Of a DNA stretch of 64,000 bases, positions 56,726-64,000 are shown one piece after another. Source of the DNA: CAWCPR01 sp963797475. GTDB taxonomy: Bacteria; Chloroflexota; Anaerolineae; Anaerolineales; UBA4823. The stretch is from assembly GCA_963797475.1 (NCBI GenBank), contig CAWCPR010000001.1:930001-994000 (forward strand), read 5' to 3'. Position 1 is the stretch's first letter. Every line of letters begins with the position of its first letter. The notes under the pieces were generated by a model. The model worked only from the letters and a program-made list of their open reading frames with translations. It did not search any database and was not told where the DNA came from. The position numbers and the translations under genes are program-made.

Positions 56726-59269
56726 CTAACTGCCAGGCGGGGAAACGCAGGCTGCAAGCCCGCCCATTTCCACAGGAAACTCAACGCCCCATTCAACTAT
56801 CGGCCAATCTGTAGAACCATTTCCTCGCGCAAAATCGATCGACTGGCGGTAAGTGAGTTCTCCTGTGTCGGCACGGATCACCATGACCGAATCCTCGAAC
56901 TGTGGAGGCGCATCGCGTCCAATAAACCCGATGAATTTTCCATCCGGGCTCCAAACCAGGCTTTTCATATCCCCTTCCTGGTAAATCTGCCGGTACTCGC
57001 CGGTTTCAGTATCCAGGATGTACAGCGAGCCAACAGTGAATTGATCGCTGTATCCAAATACGGCGATCCGGCGGCTGTCCGGTGCAAAGGCGAAATTGGT
57101 CACATAAACGCCGCCCAGAGGGGTATGCGTGCTGTCTGTCGGGTCGGCCAGGCTAAACCAATTTAAAAAGGCGTTCTGTGATAGCACTCTGGCCGGTTGG
57201 CTGACGTAAGCGATCTTCTTACCGTCTGGCGAGCGATTGCATATCATTGTCCACGGGTTTCCAAATAAAAACGTACCCAAAAAGTGACCATCTCCAAAGA
57301 TGTCCGCACTGGTTGAGGGGTCAGTCGTACTGAGATATCTTGGGAACTGGAAGGTCAGGCTGCTCTGCGAGGCATCATAATAACCCATGGGCGGCGCGTA
57401 AGCCAATGGTTGGTGACCTGGCGGCGCATCCCATATGAATGGATGAGATCTCAGCGCTTCCGGCGCGCCGCTCTCATCTTCAGCGAAACCGCCGCGCCAG
57501 GGAATTGCCGGATCGAAGAGGGCTCCCTGAGGAAAATTGACGTTAAAAGCAATCGCAGAAACCCTTACTTCCTTCAAAACAGTATTGTAATCTTCGCCAC
57601 CGAACTGTTGGCTGCGTAATGTGAATCCCGCCTGGGAATCGATCCATAAACGGTTAAGCAAATTACCCTGCGAGTCGCTCTGGTCAACAACCCAGGCTTC
57701 ACGACCAGCTACCTGATCGATGCCAATCACTTCCAAGTTAGAACCCAGGTAGACACGTGGGTAAGTGGTTAATAGCGTTGTGAATACCAAATTTAAATCA
57801 TCCACAGACGGGCGTCCGGAAGGGATGCTTCCGATGATTTTGGAAAACCAGGTCTGGCCGTTGCCGGGATCTGACCTGTAGAAATCGCCCAAAGTGCGCA
57901 AATACACTTCCGAGGGCTCGCCGTCCGCCGGGCCATAAATCGCCAGGAACTGGTTATCGCTAAGCCAAATCTGGCTTCGACTGGCGCGCGGCGTTCCGAC
58001 ATAACCTGGGGGCCCATAATCGATCACATCCGCGTCCACCCAGAAGGTATGCATTTTGTTAACATTCATCATTAATTGGATAATATCGTAGGAACTGGTT
58101 GGCGTTTTCAGCGGACCCAGGTCGAGGACAGGAGGAACGGGAGTGATTTCAACCGGAACGCTGGTCGCCAGGCTGCCAGGAATCAACAAGCGCTGTCCCG
58201 TTATGGCATCAGCTGCCTCAGGTAAACGGTTAAAGCTGCGCAGCTCATCCGGGCTCACTCCCAGCTTAGATGCAATCTTCCTGATCGTATCTCCGGGTAG
58301 AACATCATAAAACACCCCTTGAGGCGTGCCTGTGGGTGCTTGCAACTCAAGCTGTCCGGTCGGGCGGGCAGATATCGCCGGAGGCTGAGGCGTTCGCAGG
58401 GGCCGGTTTCTTACAATCCGAGTTACGATGATTACCTGAGCCGTCGCCGTCTGAACCGGGTCGTCTTCTGGCAGCAAGGTATTTACCCCCCAGATCAGGC
58501 CAGCAAAGAAGAGGATCGCAATACCGGTTAACAAGATTTCTTTCACAGAGATCAATCGCCGGCGGCTGGCGCTCTTTCTGGCGACATGCCTGCGGATCTC
58601 ATCCGTGACTGATTCCAGCTCACCTGCCGGTATGTCCGGTACAGGGAAGCGCGCCTGCAGCGAGGCGCCCAGGCGTGCTTCCAGTTTTTCCAGCGTAAGT
58701 TTTCGTTCAGGAACCCCGGTGTTCTTCAGTGCCTTTATCAATTTATCGCGGGCAATTCCTAATTGAGCGTGTACAGAATTCTCATCCGAGTGCACAACCG
58801 GCGCAATTTCTTTCTCAGACCACCCTAAAACAAATTTAAACAGCACGGGATAGTAAGCTTTATCGCTCAGCGAATCGACAGCCAGCCAAAGAACAGCATC
58901 AAGCTCATCTGAAGGGGAAGACTCGCCAAAATCTGCTGGAGATTTAGGTAGAGGCAGCGCGGCCTTCAAGCCGCGCCTCAACTTCAAGCGGAGCTGCGTC
59001 TTTCTGCAGGTGTCTAAAACGATGTGAAAGAGCCAGGCTTGCACACCAACCTGGCCGCGATAACTGTAAACACTAAGCAGGGCTGTGCTCAACGCCTGCT
59101 GGGTGGCCAGAAACGATTCTTTCGGGTCGTCTAGAATTGCCAGAGCCAGGCGGTAAATTGGGCGATAATACTCGTAAACGAGCGCTTCTGCAAGTACATC
59201 GATACCAACCTGGCCGCTCTGGAGCATCCAATCCAGATCGGAGGATAGCTCGGGGAGGGGCTCAAACAT
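56726..59269 (-). CDS. Membrane protein fusing sigma-factor-like, LysM and propeller domains
   Basis: An 847-residue protein with domains in order. Residues 28-97 resemble sigma-70 region 2 (VYEYYRPIYRLALAILDDPK, then AWLFHIVLDTCRKTQLRLKL). Residues 130-181 resemble region 4 with the LGWSEKEIAPVVHSDENSVH helix-turn-helix. One membrane helix is at 243-263. A Thr/Pro linker follows, then LysM (YDVLPGDTIRKIASKLGVSP, to LLIPG, 320-364), a LolA/RseB-like beta domain (about 395-600) and PD40 repeats with SPDGKKIAYVS and WSPDGKFIGFIG (690-820). The usual region 2 acidic residue pattern (AEDLTQ) reads ESFLATQQ, so promoter melting may be weakened. The outside half could sense wall or envelope state and the inside half act on transcription; this is inference. 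ATG 59269 follows GAGG. Confidence 0.85.
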   Translation of the reverse strand: MFEPLPELSSDLDWMLQSGQVGIDVLAEALVYEYYRPIYRLALAILDDPKESFLATQQALSTALLSVYSYRGQVGVQAWLFHIVLDTCRKTQLRLKLRRGLKAALPLPKSPADFGESSPSDELDAVLWLAVDSLSDKAYYPVLFKFVLGWSEKEIAPVVHSDENSVHAQLGIARDKLIKALKNTGVPERKLTLEKLEARLGASLQARFPVPDIPAGELESVTDEIRRHVARKSASRRRLISVKEILLTGIAILFFAGLIWGVNTLLPEDDPVQTATAQVIIVTRIVRNRPLRTPQPPAISARPTGQLELQAPTGTPQGVFYDVLPGDTIRKIASKLGVSPDELRSFNRLPEAADAITGQRLLIPGSLATSVPVEITPVPPVLDLGPLKTPTSSYDIIQLMMNVNKMHTFWVDADVIDYGPPGYVGTPRASRSQIWLSDNQFLAIYGPADGEPSEVYLRTLGDFYRSDPGNGQTWFSKIIGSIPSGRPSVDDLNLVFTTLLTTYPRVYLGSNLEVIGIDQVAGREAWVVDQSDSQGNLLNRLWIDSQAGFTLRSQQFGGEDYNTVLKEVRVSAIAFNVNFPQGALFDPAIPWRGGFAEDESGAPEALRSHPFIWDAPPGHQPLAYAPPMGYYDASQSSLTFQFPRYLSTTDPSTSADIFGDGHFLGTFLFGNPWTMICNRSPDGKKIAYVSQPARVLSQNAFLNWFSLADPTDSTHTPLGGVYVTNFAFAPDSRRIAVFGYSDQFTVGSLYILDTETGEYRQIYQEGDMKSLVWSPDGKFIGFIGRDAPPQFEDSVMVIRADTGELTYRQSIDFARGNGSTDWPIVEWGVEFPVEMGGLAACVSPPGS

Positions 59270-59382
59270 CGGAACCTCGAATTCCTTTTTTGATATTTAT
59301 AACCAGTTTTCCCACGACCCCCTATGCAAGCCTTGGGACACTTGCTGCGATTCTACCATCTTCAAATTCCTATAAAATAAGG

Positions 59383-59415
59383 ATTATACTTAAGCAATTA
59401 CGCTTGTTGTATAAT
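59383..59415. promoter_or_regulatory. Facing TATAAT boxes between divergent genes
   Basis: TATAAT on the minus strand (59383-59388) and on the plus strand (59410-59415) lie 21 bases apart between the divergent fusion gene and the YhfC gene. The -35 elements of both are weak. The short distance suggests the two promoters interfere or are controlled together. Confidence 0.4.
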
Positions 59416-59484
59416 CTCGTGAGGTTTACTACATTCTTTCGACCCCCAAATTTTCTCATCAGAAGTAGTTAAACGGCTCTCACT

Positions 59485-60333
59485 GTGGATCTGATCACCT
59501 TCACACACCTGCTCAACGGCCTGCTGATGATCGCCATGCCAGTCAGCCTGGGGATATTCCTGGTGCGCAGGTTCCAGCTTTCCTGGCGGCTGTGGTGGAT
59601 TGGGGCGGGAACCTTTTTCCTTTCCCAGGTTGGTCATATTCCTTTCAATACAGCCCTTACTGTGCTCTTTCAACGGGGGATATTGCCGTCCCCACCTTTC
59701 GAATGGAAGCTCCCTTTTAATGCCATCCTGCTCGGCCTGAGCGCCGGCCTGTGGGAGGAGCTTTCTCGTTATGCTGCTTACCGGTGGTGGGCGAAGGATG
59801 CCCGCACCTGGCGCCGGGGTATTTTGCTGGGGGCAGGTCACGGCGGATTGGAAGCGATCATTCTAGGCCTGCTTGTACTTCTTACCCTGGTTTCTATGGT
59901 AACCGCCCGCAATTCGGATCTGAGCAAATTGGTCACACCGCAGCAGCTAGAGCTCGCCCAACAGCAGGTCAATACCTATTGGAACTCCTCCTGGTATCTG
60001 ACCCTTTTTGGAGCGCTGGAACGCGCTTTCACAATCCCGGTCCAAATCGCGCTTTCCGTACTGGTACTGCAAGCCTTCACCCGCGGCCACATCCGTTGGC
60101 TTTTCGCAGCGATCGGCTGGCATGCGCTTGTGGATGCATTGGCGGTCTTTTTTGTGAGCACCCAGGGAGTGTACTTCACGGAAGCGCTGATAGGCGTGGA
60201 GGCGCTGGTCAGCATTGCCTTCATTTTCTTCTTGCGCCAGCCCGAGCCAGCGCCGCCGGAAGAATCACCTCTGCCTGAGCCGCCTCAGATCATCGAGTTA
60301 CCCGAAGTTGGTGAGACAATCGAGAAATCTTGA
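59485..60333 (+). CDS. YhfC-family intramembrane metalloprotease
   Basis: A 282-residue membrane protein with about seven to eight segments. GLWEELSRYAAYRW (Glu-Glu), GAGHGGLEAIILGLLVLL and IGWHALVDALAVFFVS are the three conserved motifs of the YhfC family (CPBP-related), carrying the probable metal ligands and catalytic Glu pair. A hydrophilic Pro/Glu-rich tail of 40 residues faces the cytoplasm or outside. The family may cleave membrane-embedded peptides. It begins with GTG 59485; no ribosome site is clear. It is divergent from the sigma-like fusion and is followed by an ABC exporter. Confidence 0.85.
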   Translation: MDLITFTHLLNGLLMIAMPVSLGIFLVRRFQLSWRLWWIGAGTFFLSQVGHIPFNTALTVLFQRGILPSPPFEWKLPFNAILLGLSAGLWEELSRYAAYRWWAKDARTWRRGILLGAGHGGLEAIILGLLVLLTLVSMVTARNSDLSKLVTPQQLELAQQQVNTYWNSSWYLTLFGALERAFTIPVQIALSVLVLQAFTRGHIRWLFAAIGWHALVDALAVFFVSTQGVYFTEALIGVEALVSIAFIFFLRQPEPAPPEESPLPEPPQIIELPEVGETIEKS

Positions 60334-60431
60334 AAAAACCCGATACAATTGAACTGCTCCAGGTCTTCGAGCCGCGAAAAGTCATGGAAACAATCGAGAA
60401 CGACAAAAAAAACGTTAAAATTCAAGCCTGA
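60330..60431 (+). CDS. Possible 33-residue small protein between YhfC and ABC genes
   Basis: A TTG at 60330 overlaps the YhfC stop (TTGA) and opens a frame reading KKPDTIELLQVFEPRKVMET and IENDKKNVKIQA before stopping 8 bases upstream of the ABC ATPase ATG. It is charged and helix-like. Its position, filling the gap exactly with both ends coupled, argues for translation; the non-ATG start and missing ribosome site argue against it. Confidence 0.35.
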   Translation: MKKPDTIELLQVFEPRKVMETIENDKKNVKIQA

Positions 60432-60439
60432 GGCCAGCG

Positions 60440-61348
60440 ATGATACATACAGAAAACCTTACGAAGAGATTTGGCGACACCATGGCAGTGGATCACCTAA
60501 ATCTGGATGTGCGCGAGGGAGAAGTCTTTGGATTCCTTGGCCCTAATGGGGCGGGGAAAACCACTACAGTGCGCATGTTAACCAGCCTGATCGCTCCTAC
60601 CAGCGGCTCTGCCACCATCAATAATTGTCGCCTGGGGAGCGACGACACCGAAATCCGCCGCACAGTTGGCATCTTGACCGAAACACCCGGGATGTACGAC
60701 AACCTCAGCGCTGAGTACAACCTGCAAATATTTGCCAATTTGTATGAAGTCGAAGATCCACAAGGACAGGTTGAAAAATACCTGCATATGTTGGGGCTTT
60801 GGGAGCGCCGTTTTGATGAAGCCGGCACATTCTCCAAAGGCATGAAACAAAAACTTGCCATCGCCCGCGCATTGCTGCATGAGCCTCGGATCTTATTCCT
60901 GGATGAACCCACATCGGCCCTCGACCCCGAGGCGGCCCTCCTGGTGCGCGATTTCATTGCGGAATTACGCAAGGAAGGCCGCACCATCTTCCTGTGCACG
61001 CACAACCTGGACGAAGCAGACCACTTATGTGACCGCATCGGGGTATTTAAGACCCATTTACTGGTGATGGATACACCCGATCACCTGCGCTCTCAGTTGT
61101 TCGGCCGCAAAGTGGTCTTCCACCTGCGCAGCGCAGACGACCAGATGGCGGATATCATCCGTTCTCTGCCTTTCGTTCACGAGACAAAAGTCGTCGATAA
61201 TAAACTGCTCGTGACCCTTGATGATCCAGAAGTCCATAATCCGGATATCGTTCGCGCCCTGGTGGGCGCCGGGGCAGATATTCAATTCGTCGGGGAGCTA
61301 CGCCATTCCCTGGAAGATGTCTATATGCAATTGGTTAAATCCGCCTGA
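60440..61348 (+). CDS. ABC transporter ATP-binding protein
   Basis: A 302-residue ATPase. FGFLGPNGAGKTTTVRMLTS is Walker A, FSKGMKQKLAIARALLHEP is the signature region (SKGMK in place of LSGGQ), RILFLDEPTSALDPEAALL is Walker B, and TIFLCTHNLDEADHLCD carries the switch His. The C-terminal 90 residues form the extension seen in ABC-2 exporters (DrrA/NatA type). It drives the permease encoded 16 bases downstream. The substrate is unknown. Confidence 0.95.
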   Translation: MIHTENLTKRFGDTMAVDHLNLDVREGEVFGFLGPNGAGKTTTVRMLTSLIAPTSGSATINNCRLGSDDTEIRRTVGILTETPGMYDNLSAEYNLQIFANLYEVEDPQGQVEKYLHMLGLWERRFDEAGTFSKGMKQKLAIARALLHEPRILFLDEPTSALDPEAALLVRDFIAELRKEGRTIFLCTHNLDEADHLCDRIGVFKTHLLVMDTPDHLRSQLFGRKVVFHLRSADDQMADIIRSLPFVHETKVVDNKLLVTLDDPEVHNPDIVRALVGAGADIQFVGELRHSLEDVYMQLVKSA

Positions 61349-61363
61349 CGAAGAAGGGTCAAA

Positions 61364-62155
61364 ATGAATAAAATCAAAACCATAATTCGAAAAGAATGGG
61401 CGGAAGTTTTTAAGAACCGCATGGTTCTTTTTACAGTCGCCTTCCTGCCGCTGATCTTGACCGCGATCCCACTTGGAATTCTTTATGCCATGCGCGGGGA
61501 AACAGGTATGCAAAACGTTGCCGGCGACTTGCCGGAACAGTTCACCAACCTATGCCAGGCCGGCCTCAGCCCCGGTGAATGCTTCCAGGTGTATATGGTC
61601 AGCCAGTTTATGATCATGTTCATGATCTTGCCCCTGGCAATTCCCGCGACCATTTCCGCTTATTCCATCGTCGGAGAGAAAACCACGCACAGCCTGGAGC
61701 CCTTGCTGGCGACGCCAATTACCACAGCCGAGCTGCTGGTTGGGAAGAGCCTGGCAGCCGCCATCCCGGCAATCCTGGCGACATATGCCGCTTTTGGCAT
61801 CTACGCGCTGGGCGCATGGATCCTGATTGCCAATCCAACGCTGCTAGACGCCATGCTGGATCCCCGCTGGCTGATTGCAATTCTGATCGTGGGCCCATTG
61901 ATGGCGATTATGGCAGTAAACGTAAGCATTATGGTTTCTTCAAGGGTGAACGACCCCCGAGTTGCCGAACAGCTCTCGATGGTCGTGATTTTACCCGTCC
62001 TGGCGATATTCTTCGGCCAGCTTGCCGGACTGTTTGTCGTCAACCGCCAGTTAATCCTGGTGGCCGCGCTTGTGTTGATCGTGGTCGATGCTTTTCTGGT
62101 GTACCTGGCAATCCAGGTATTCCAGCGCGAAAACATCCTGACCCGCTGGAAGTAA
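61364..62155 (+). CDS. ABC-2 type transporter permease
   Basis: A 263-residue permease. It begins MNKIKTIIRKEWAEVFKNRM (the family's cytoplasmic coupling helix) and has six hydrophobic segments. The loop after the first helix is long and has a Cys pair (CQAGLSPGEC) outside. TISAYSIVGEKTTHSLEPLL and ATPITTAELLVGKSLAA are conserved in ABC-2 (NatB-like) proteins. Alone with the ATPase it would form a homodimeric exporter. It is 16 bases after the ATPase gene and 4 bases before the next one. Confidence 0.92.
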   Translation: MNKIKTIIRKEWAEVFKNRMVLFTVAFLPLILTAIPLGILYAMRGETGMQNVAGDLPEQFTNLCQAGLSPGECFQVYMVSQFMIMFMILPLAIPATISAYSIVGEKTTHSLEPLLATPITTAELLVGKSLAAAIPAILATYAAFGIYALGAWILIANPTLLDAMLDPRWLIAILIVGPLMAIMAVNVSIMVSSRVNDPRVAEQLSMVVILPVLAIFFGQLAGLFVVNRQLILVAALVLIVVDAFLVYLAIQVFQRENILTRWK

Positions 62156-62159
62156 CGAT

Positions 62160-62933
62160 ATGAAAAAATTGTTTGGTTTTTCTTCCATAATTGTTTTGTT
62201 CGGCTTATGGATCGCGGTCATACCGGTCGCTGCTCAAAGCCAACCAACGCTTTCTCTTCGCTTGAACCGAGATTTTGGTTATTCATCCGGAACCGGGAAG
62301 ATCCAGGGCACATTTTCGATGCGCGTCACCGGGCCTGAAAACCTCAACCGGGTGGAATTCTTTATCGATGGAAATCGCATCGGTGAGGTTGATCAGGCCC
62401 CGTTCAACTTGCGATTTTCTACGGACAATTACTCGCGTGGCGTCCATACCTTTCAGGCGATTGGCTACACGGGAGATGGGCAGGAGCTGCACTCCAACGA
62501 AATTCAAGCCGAATTCGTCAGCGCGCAAGAAAGCAATCAAGCAGCGCTTAGGATTGCCGGCCCTATCCTTATCCTGGTTCTCGCCGCTGTTCTAATCTCC
62601 ATACTTGGCCCCATGTTGCTGGGTCGCGGCAAAAGAAGCAGCCTGCCGCCTGGCGCATCACGCAACTATGGAATGATGGGCGGCGCGATTTGCCCAAAGT
62701 GCGGGCGTCCTTTCGCCAGGCACATTTGGGGACTCAATTTGCTCACCGGCAAGTTGGACCGGTGTCCATATTGTGGGAAATGGAGCATTGTTCAAAGCGC
62801 CTCGCCGGACAGGCTGCAGGCAGCAGAGGCCGCAGAGTTAGAACAGGCTCAAGGAAGTGGGCAAGAATTGGCGACGAGCGAAGAAGAGAAACTGCGCAAA
62901 GAGCTCGAAGATTCGCGCTTTCACGATCTATAA
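62160..62933 (+). CDS. Ig-like domain, membrane helix and zinc-ribbon protein
   Basis: A 257-residue protein. A signal peptide (residues 1-24) precedes an outside Ig-like domain (VTGPENLNRVEFFIDGNRIG, to HTFQAIGYTGDGQEL). A membrane helix is at about 125-150 (GPILILVLAAVLISILGPML). A cytoplasmic four-Cys ribbon follows (ICPKCGRPFARHIWGLNLLT, then CPYCGKWS), and the end is acidic. It begins 4 bases after the ABC permease and is probably made with the exporter. A zinc ribbon on the inside and an Ig fold outside is unusual and suggests a linker between the envelope and a cytoplasmic partner. No known family is claimed. Confidence 0.8.
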   Translation: MKKLFGFSSIIVLFGLWIAVIPVAAQSQPTLSLRLNRDFGYSSGTGKIQGTFSMRVTGPENLNRVEFFIDGNRIGEVDQAPFNLRFSTDNYSRGVHTFQAIGYTGDGQELHSNEIQAEFVSAQESNQAALRIAGPILILVLAAVLISILGPMLLGRGKRSSLPPGASRNYGMMGGAICPKCGRPFARHIWGLNLLTGKLDRCPYCGKWSIVQSASPDRLQAAEAAELEQAQGSGQELATSEEEKLRKELEDSRFHDL

Positions 62934-62996
62934 GCGGCGACCTGTCCAGCGGCATTGATACCAGGCCTGGTTGCATTTCATCCGGAGGGAGTATTT

Positions 62997-64000
62997 ATGC
63001 GAATTCGGGCAAGCTTAATAGCCACATTGCTGATGCTCCTTATCGTGAGCCTGGGTTGCAGTATTCTCCAACCGGCCAGCACCTCCGTTGAGTCCGACAT
63101 TGTCGAAACCCATGTGGCTGCCACGTTTACCGCATTAGCATTAACCCCAACCGAACCGAGCGCGACATCTACTCCCTCTCCAGAACCAACCAGCACCGAA
63201 ACGCCAGAACCTTCCCCCACCGCATCAACCCCTACCGCGATCCCCAAAGTTTTGCGAGTGGCTTACATCAAGGATGGCAAGGTCTTCTTTTGGAAGGAAG
63301 ATCAGATCCCTTTACAATTAACCACTTCGGGACAGGCCATTGAAGTGAAGCTATCCAAGGATGGAGAGGTTGCGGCTTTCACTCGCAGATTTGACGACCT
63401 GCATTCAGAGCTATGGTCTGTCAATACGGATGGCAGCCAGGAAAGACGCCTGGTGGGCGTCGCCGACCTGGACGCGATGAGCGCCGAAATGAAAGAACCT
63501 GATATCCAGGCGATCGTCCCTTATCACTTCGCCTGGATTCCTGGCACCCACACCCTGGCGTATAACACCCGCAAGGTTTTCGAAGGGCCCGGCTTGCTGC
63601 TCTCAGACGATCTGCGCCTGGTAAATACCAATACGCTCGAAAAGTACACATTTCTGGCTCCAGGAAAAGGGGGCGAGTTCTCGTATTCACCGGACGGCAG
63701 CCAGATTGCGATCTCTACAACGAAGACGATCAGCCTGATCGACGCTGACGGCAGCAACCGCCGGGATGATATTCTGTTGTACGATAATGTCCTGACCTAC
63801 AGTGAATATGAGTATTATGCCGCACCAGTCTGGGCGCAGGATTCCTCCTACCTGAGAGTGGCTATCCCGCCAAAAGATTCTCTCGCTCAGCCGCCCCTCC
63901 CCACGATTCTGTGGGAAATTCCTACGGATGGATCTCCGGCCGTACAATTGGGCAGCATCACGGGGCTGCCATTCTTCACTGCACCGGTCAAATATTCTCC
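62997..64000 (+). CDS. PD40-type propeller lipoprotein, cut by window end
   Basis: About 334 residues are visible; the C-terminus lies beyond the edge. ATG 62997 follows GGAGGGA. A signal peptide ends in a lipobox (MLLIVSLGC), then comes a linker of Thr, Pro and Ser (residues 45-80). The propeller repeats follow: KLSKDGEVAAFTRRFD, FSYSPDGSQIAIS and VWAQDSSYLRVAIP. It resembles the TolB-like lipoprotein at 12896 but with a longer linker. Role unknown; outside the membrane. It follows the ABC operon on the same strand. Confidence 0.85.
   Translation, partial: MRIRASLIATLLMLLIVSLGCSILQPASTSVESDIVETHVAATFTALALTPTEPSATSTPSPEPTSTETPEPSPTASTPTAIPKVLRVAYIKDGKVFFWKEDQIPLQLTTSGQAIEVKLSKDGEVAAFTRRFDDLHSELWSVNTDGSQERRLVGVADLDAMSAEMKEPDIQAIVPYHFAWIPGTHTLAYNTRKVFEGPGLLLSDDLRLVNTNTLEKYTFLAPGKGGEFSYSPDGSQIAISTTKTISLIDADGSNRRDDILLYDNVLTYSEYEYYAAPVWAQDSSYLRVAIPPKDSLAQPPLPTILWEIPTDGSPAVQLGSITGLPFFTAPVKYS

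Noticed and set aside
1..64000. tRNA, rRNA, CRISPR, transposon or integrase features
   Set aside because: Intergenic spaces are short and read through by eye showed no cloverleaf, repeat-spacer pattern, transposase or terminal inverted repeats.

Overview
The window looks like a piece of chromosome from a Chloroflexota bacterium, probably of the Anaerolineae. This is inferred from gene content and style: many exported TolB/PD40 propeller lipoproteins with Thr/Pro-rich linkers, a CpXC protein, a YvcK with a membrane anchor, GH3 and sulfatase proteins with Chloroflexota-like architecture, an acetyl-transferring pyruvate dehydrogenase, and several promoters sitting directly on start codons. No rRNA, tRNA, CRISPR array, insertion sequence or phage gene was found. 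Genes are densely packed and nothing looks recently imported.

Region 1 (1-25091, all on the minus strand) is a surface-glycan cluster. In transcription order it starts with a NusG/RfaH-like elongation factor (24582-25091). Next come four genes for a UDP-GlcNAc-derived diacetamido-uronic acid: acetyltransferase, aminotransferase, 3-dehydrogenase and 6-dehydrogenase (WbpD/E/B/A-like). Then follow a small protein, GDP-mannose 4,6-dehydratase, a TauE/SafE-type exporter, a broken nucleotidyltransferase, a sulfotransferase, a Wzx-like flippase, two secreted propeller proteins, a TPR protein, an exported sulfatase, an O-antigen-ligase/polymerase-like membrane protein, two GT4 glycosyltransferases, a decayed oxidoreductase, a second acetyltransferase, a priming sugar transferase, another Gfo/Idh oxidoreductase and a second sulfotransferase cut by the window edge. 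Together they suggest a Wzx/Wzy-type polysaccharide that may be sulfated.

Region 2 (25241-30688, minus) holds an M50 peptidase, tpiA, pgk, gap and yvcK: central glycolysis and its regulator. Region 3 (30749-43096, mostly plus) has a ROK sugar kinase, recJ, a GT2 glycosyltransferase (minus), an AAA ATPase, a glycerophosphodiesterase, a threonine-dehydratase-like enzyme, an orphan CoA-transferase beta-like protein, a membrane GH3 protein, and a divergent Ser/Thr kinase and FHA/winged-helix pair. Region 4 (43136-52506) has a CpXC protein, a GAF-PAS histidine kinase split by a frameshift, a class III aminotransferase, tgt, uppP, a PstS-like lipoprotein, an MFS carrier and an unknown protein. Region 5 (52563-64000) has pyruvate dehydrogenase E2, E1beta and E1alpha, a CBS protein with a previously hidden small upstream ORF, a very unusual membrane protein joining sigma-factor-like domains to LysM and propeller domains, a YhfC-type membrane protease, an ABC exporter, an Ig-like/zinc-ribbon membrane protein and a PD40 lipoprotein cut by the window end.

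The main points for a second look are the 847-residue sigma/LysM/propeller fusion, the RfaH-headed sulfated-glycan cluster, a decayed oxidoreductase joined to an acetyltransferase, leaderless-type promoters, and at least four single-base frameshifts (sulfatase leader, nucleotidyltransferase, pgk, histidine kinase). Those frameshifts may be sequencing errors or real lesions and should be resolved before the gene models are trusted.
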